Made by a program: the position numbers and the translations under genes
Part shown: positions 36,748 through 38,605 of the stretch, in pieces
Layout: each line of letters opens with the position of its first letter
Numbering within the stretch: position 1 is the stretch's first letter
Assembly (NCBI GenBank): GCA_001820955.1
Contig: MHRK01000008.1
Location: forward strand, 1-38,605
Length of the DNA: 38,605 bases
DNA from: Candidatus Taylorbacteria bacterium RIFCSPHIGHO2_02_FULL_43_32b
Lineage (GTDB): Bacteria > Patescibacteriota > Minisyncoccia > Phycocordibacterales > 2-02-FULL-43-11
Reading direction: 5' to 3'
The notes under the pieces: generated by a model
The model's database searches: none
Told to the model about the DNA's origin: nothing
Seen by the model: only the letters and a program-made list of their open reading frames with translations

Positions 36748-36806
36748 TTCGTAAGTAAGACAGCCTGAATTGGCATCACAACAAAAAACCACCGAAAGGA
36801 TACTGA

Positions 36807-37346
36807 GTGAAAAATGACGAATCTTTCAACGAACGAAGCACCCTTAACCAAGTGCTAAAAAAAGTTGAGTTTGGGCTGCAGGAAACAGATCCTAATAAGA
36901 TCGATCTGCGCTTTCTCAGATTGATCTACCTGGCAGACACCTACGATGGCAAGGGCACTCCTTCAGACGGTCATAAGTACAGGGCGATTCTCTACGGCAA
37001 TCAGATAGTTTACGCGTGGTACAAGGGCTACGCCAACGGCACAGGTCATGACGGATATGCTGCGGGAAGCTATTTGTACGACGAGATGTGGGTAGTATCA
37101 AACATCTACCTGAAGATTATGGAAATTGCGCAACGCAAATTCCACCGACAGGAATTGCCGAAAGGTGATTCATCTGTGGGGGAAGAGGATCTCGTGTTCA
37201 TCCCTTGGAAAACGTTGGTGGTACTTCGCAGGCATCCCCAATTTCGGGAACTTAAGCGATTTTTCGGCATAACTCTTCCATGGTTTCCAGAAAGCTCGAA
37301 ATGCCGAGTGAAGGTCTCGAAGTTCTACGAGAAAGGACAGGAGTAA
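36807..37346 (+). CDS. hypothetical protein, 179 aa, GTG start
   Basis: own promoter; GAAAGGA SD at 36794-36800; followed by a terminator. Confidence 0.75.
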   Translation: MKNDESFNERSTLNQVLKKVEFGLQETDPNKIDLRFLRLIYLADTYDGKGTPSDGHKYRAILYGNQIVYAWYKGYANGTGHDGYAAGSYLYDEMWVVSNIYLKIMEIAQRKFHRQELPKGDSSVGEEDLVFIPWKTLVVLRRHPQFRELKRFFGITLPWFPESSKCRVKVSKFYEKGQE

Positions 37347-37366
37347 AAAATAATCGACGTCCACTG

Positions 37367-37398
37367 AAACCACGAAATATAAAGTTTGTGGTTTTTTT
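37367..37398 (+). terminator. rho-independent terminator
   Basis: AAACCACGAA (37367-37376) / TTTGTGGTTT (37385-37394, one G-U) with T tract. Confidence 0.8.
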
Positions 37399-37440
37399 AT
37401 GCAATAAAATTTGCCTCGTCCCTCTCCACTTCTAACCAAA

Positions 37441-37465
37441 ATAAAAGCGGCCGCATTGGCGACCG
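37441..37465 (-). terminator. terminator-like hairpin for the minus-strand Nudix-like gene
   Basis: minus strand CGGTCGC-CAAT-GCGGCCG (7-bp stem with one U-G) followed by CTTTTATTTT. Confidence 0.65.
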
Positions 37466-37485
37466 TTTGAAAATTTTTCTGAAGA

Positions 37486-38430
37486 CTACCGACACAGGTC
37501 GATAAGTTCCTTCATGTGCCGAATTGCCATCAAGTCTGCAGACCTTCGGCCTCCATCCGTTAAATCGGAATAGGCTCTGGATTCATCTGCAAAAATATTG
37601 GCAGCGTACCCTTCCCAACCCGACCCGAAAGACTTGCCGACGGATAAATACAGGGCTGCTACACCAACCGGTACTCCGGCATGTAGTCCTCGCGTTAGCC
37701 AAGAGGTCACGACCTCCTTTGTTGTCGGAATAAACAGCAGTTTATCCTCAGCCTCTTCAGCGGACAAACCTTTGGCTTCCGCCTTGGCGACCTTTCGATC
37801 GATTATTTCTTCACATGGGGGTTTGAGACGAGCGGAGTAAATCATCTCCATATGCGCCGTCCATGGCCCGTAGACTATGGCCCGGAGAGTTAGGTCATCG
37901 ATCTCATCTCTCGATACCAACGCTTCTTCTTTCAATTCACGTAAAGCTGTCTCTGTCGGATTCGCATCCTTTGGATAGCTAGTGATCCCCGCCGTACTGC
38001 AGTGCCAGCCACCAGGTTTTACGTCCTACTTTTCATCCCGAAGAGTTATCAAGACGCGTTCCTCACCCGAGCGATCATGACTTGTGATCACGGTAGTAAC
38101 GGCCAGAGGCGTAGGCTGAAAGGACTTCGGGAACTTCTCCACAAATTCGCTCTGCCTTCCGCCGATTCGATCCCTGTAACTAAGACATGGATCCAGCGCG
38201 ACTTCCACAATCGAAGCTTCTACGCAGCAAGAGGCAAATCGGTAAGACGACGGGTTTAAGTCATTCGGCCAGGGTTTAAAGCCAGAGCCTAACAACTTCT
38301 GCCAGCCAGCTTCTAACATTGCCTCCGATTCCGGACTCCGCTCCAGACTGCAACCCGGCTCCAGAATCGTTGTCTGGATATTTTGGGGCTGCCAAGACCC
38401 AGAACTGATGATTTCAAAGATCGGTTTCGT
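37486..38430 (-). pseudogene. Nudix-hydrolase-like gene interrupted by in-frame TAG (38028-38026) with apparent ATG-to-ACG start (38430-38428)
   Basis: ORFs 38319-38026 and 37935-37486 share the same frame; read-through gives AVTTVITSHDRSGEERVLITLRDEK*DVKPGGWHCSTAGITSYPKDANPTETALRELKEEA; SD GAAAGGA (38442-38436) 5 nt before in-frame ACG. Confidence 0.7.
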
Positions 38431-38494
38431 AAACTTCCTTTCTGTTTGTTGTTATTTCTGACACAAAAAAAGGCTATAACCCTTCTCTTTTAGC

Positions 38495-38522
38495 ATTATA
38501 CTAGATTATTGATTTTTGTCAA
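38495..38522 (-). promoter_or_regulatory. consensus sigma70-type promoter (TTGACA - 16 bp - TATAAT), minus strand
   Basis: minus-strand TTGACA = 38522-38517, TATAAT = 38500-38495. Confidence 0.75.
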
Positions 38523-38605
38523 TTCTTCTTTACGTAACCCCTCACACCCCTGTGCACAACTTCCCAAAAAATCCCAGAGAAACAATGGTAAAATAGAAGC
38601 ATGAG

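Noticed and set aside
38584-38605. Possible start of a plus-strand gene at the window end
   Set aside because: Only a few codons visible; cannot be supported.

Overview
The window is dominated by one roughly 36-kb surface-glycan biosynthesis locus (about 793-36696), flanked by small single-gene units. It has two main arms diverging from about 21.6-21.85 kb. The minus arm (21533 down to 793) is a tightly packed operon-like array. It contains an HTH protein, an ABC flippase-type exporter, a capsule-type transferase, PseB, PseC, a HisH/N-acetyl-sugar amidotransferase/HisF trio, a DUF4910-type peptidase-like protein and a GNAT-Gfo/Idh fusion. It continues with two NeuB-family nonulosonate synthases, each next to a DUF218/YdcF protein, then a GNAT, a class III aminotransferase, an SpsF-like cytidylyltransferase, methyltransferases and a DPM-type GT2. 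The plus arm (21854 up to 36696) contains a NodU/CmcH carbamoyltransferase, AcpS, GIY-YIG, FkbH-like HAD, ACP, MaoC-like hotdog, AAC(3)-like acyltransferase, glycosyltransferases, an RmlD-like reductase, a DegT-family protein with His at the catalytic Lys position, a formyltransferase, a TylC3-like C-methyltransferase and a DegT aminotransferase. One GT4 gene (32241-33437) is inserted on the minus strand. Overall style (dense glycan locus, GIY-YIG plus short palindromic repeats, GC-rich tandem repeat) suggests a Patescibacteria/CPR-like genome, but this is inference. Points most worth a second look: (i) four copies of TCCCGTACGAAA/TTTCGTACGGGA arranged as two inverted pairs, one enclosing a GIY-YIG ORF and the other a MITE-like unit that supplies the acpS start; (ii) duplicated NeuB+DUF218 neighbours with no recognisable PseG; (iii) a compact AcpS/FkbH/ACP/MaoC/AAC(3) acyl-transfer cassette; (iv) a Nudix-like gene with an in-frame TAG and an apparent ATG-to-ACG start loss behind an intact consensus promoter. 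All assignments are from reading the sequence; no searches were run.
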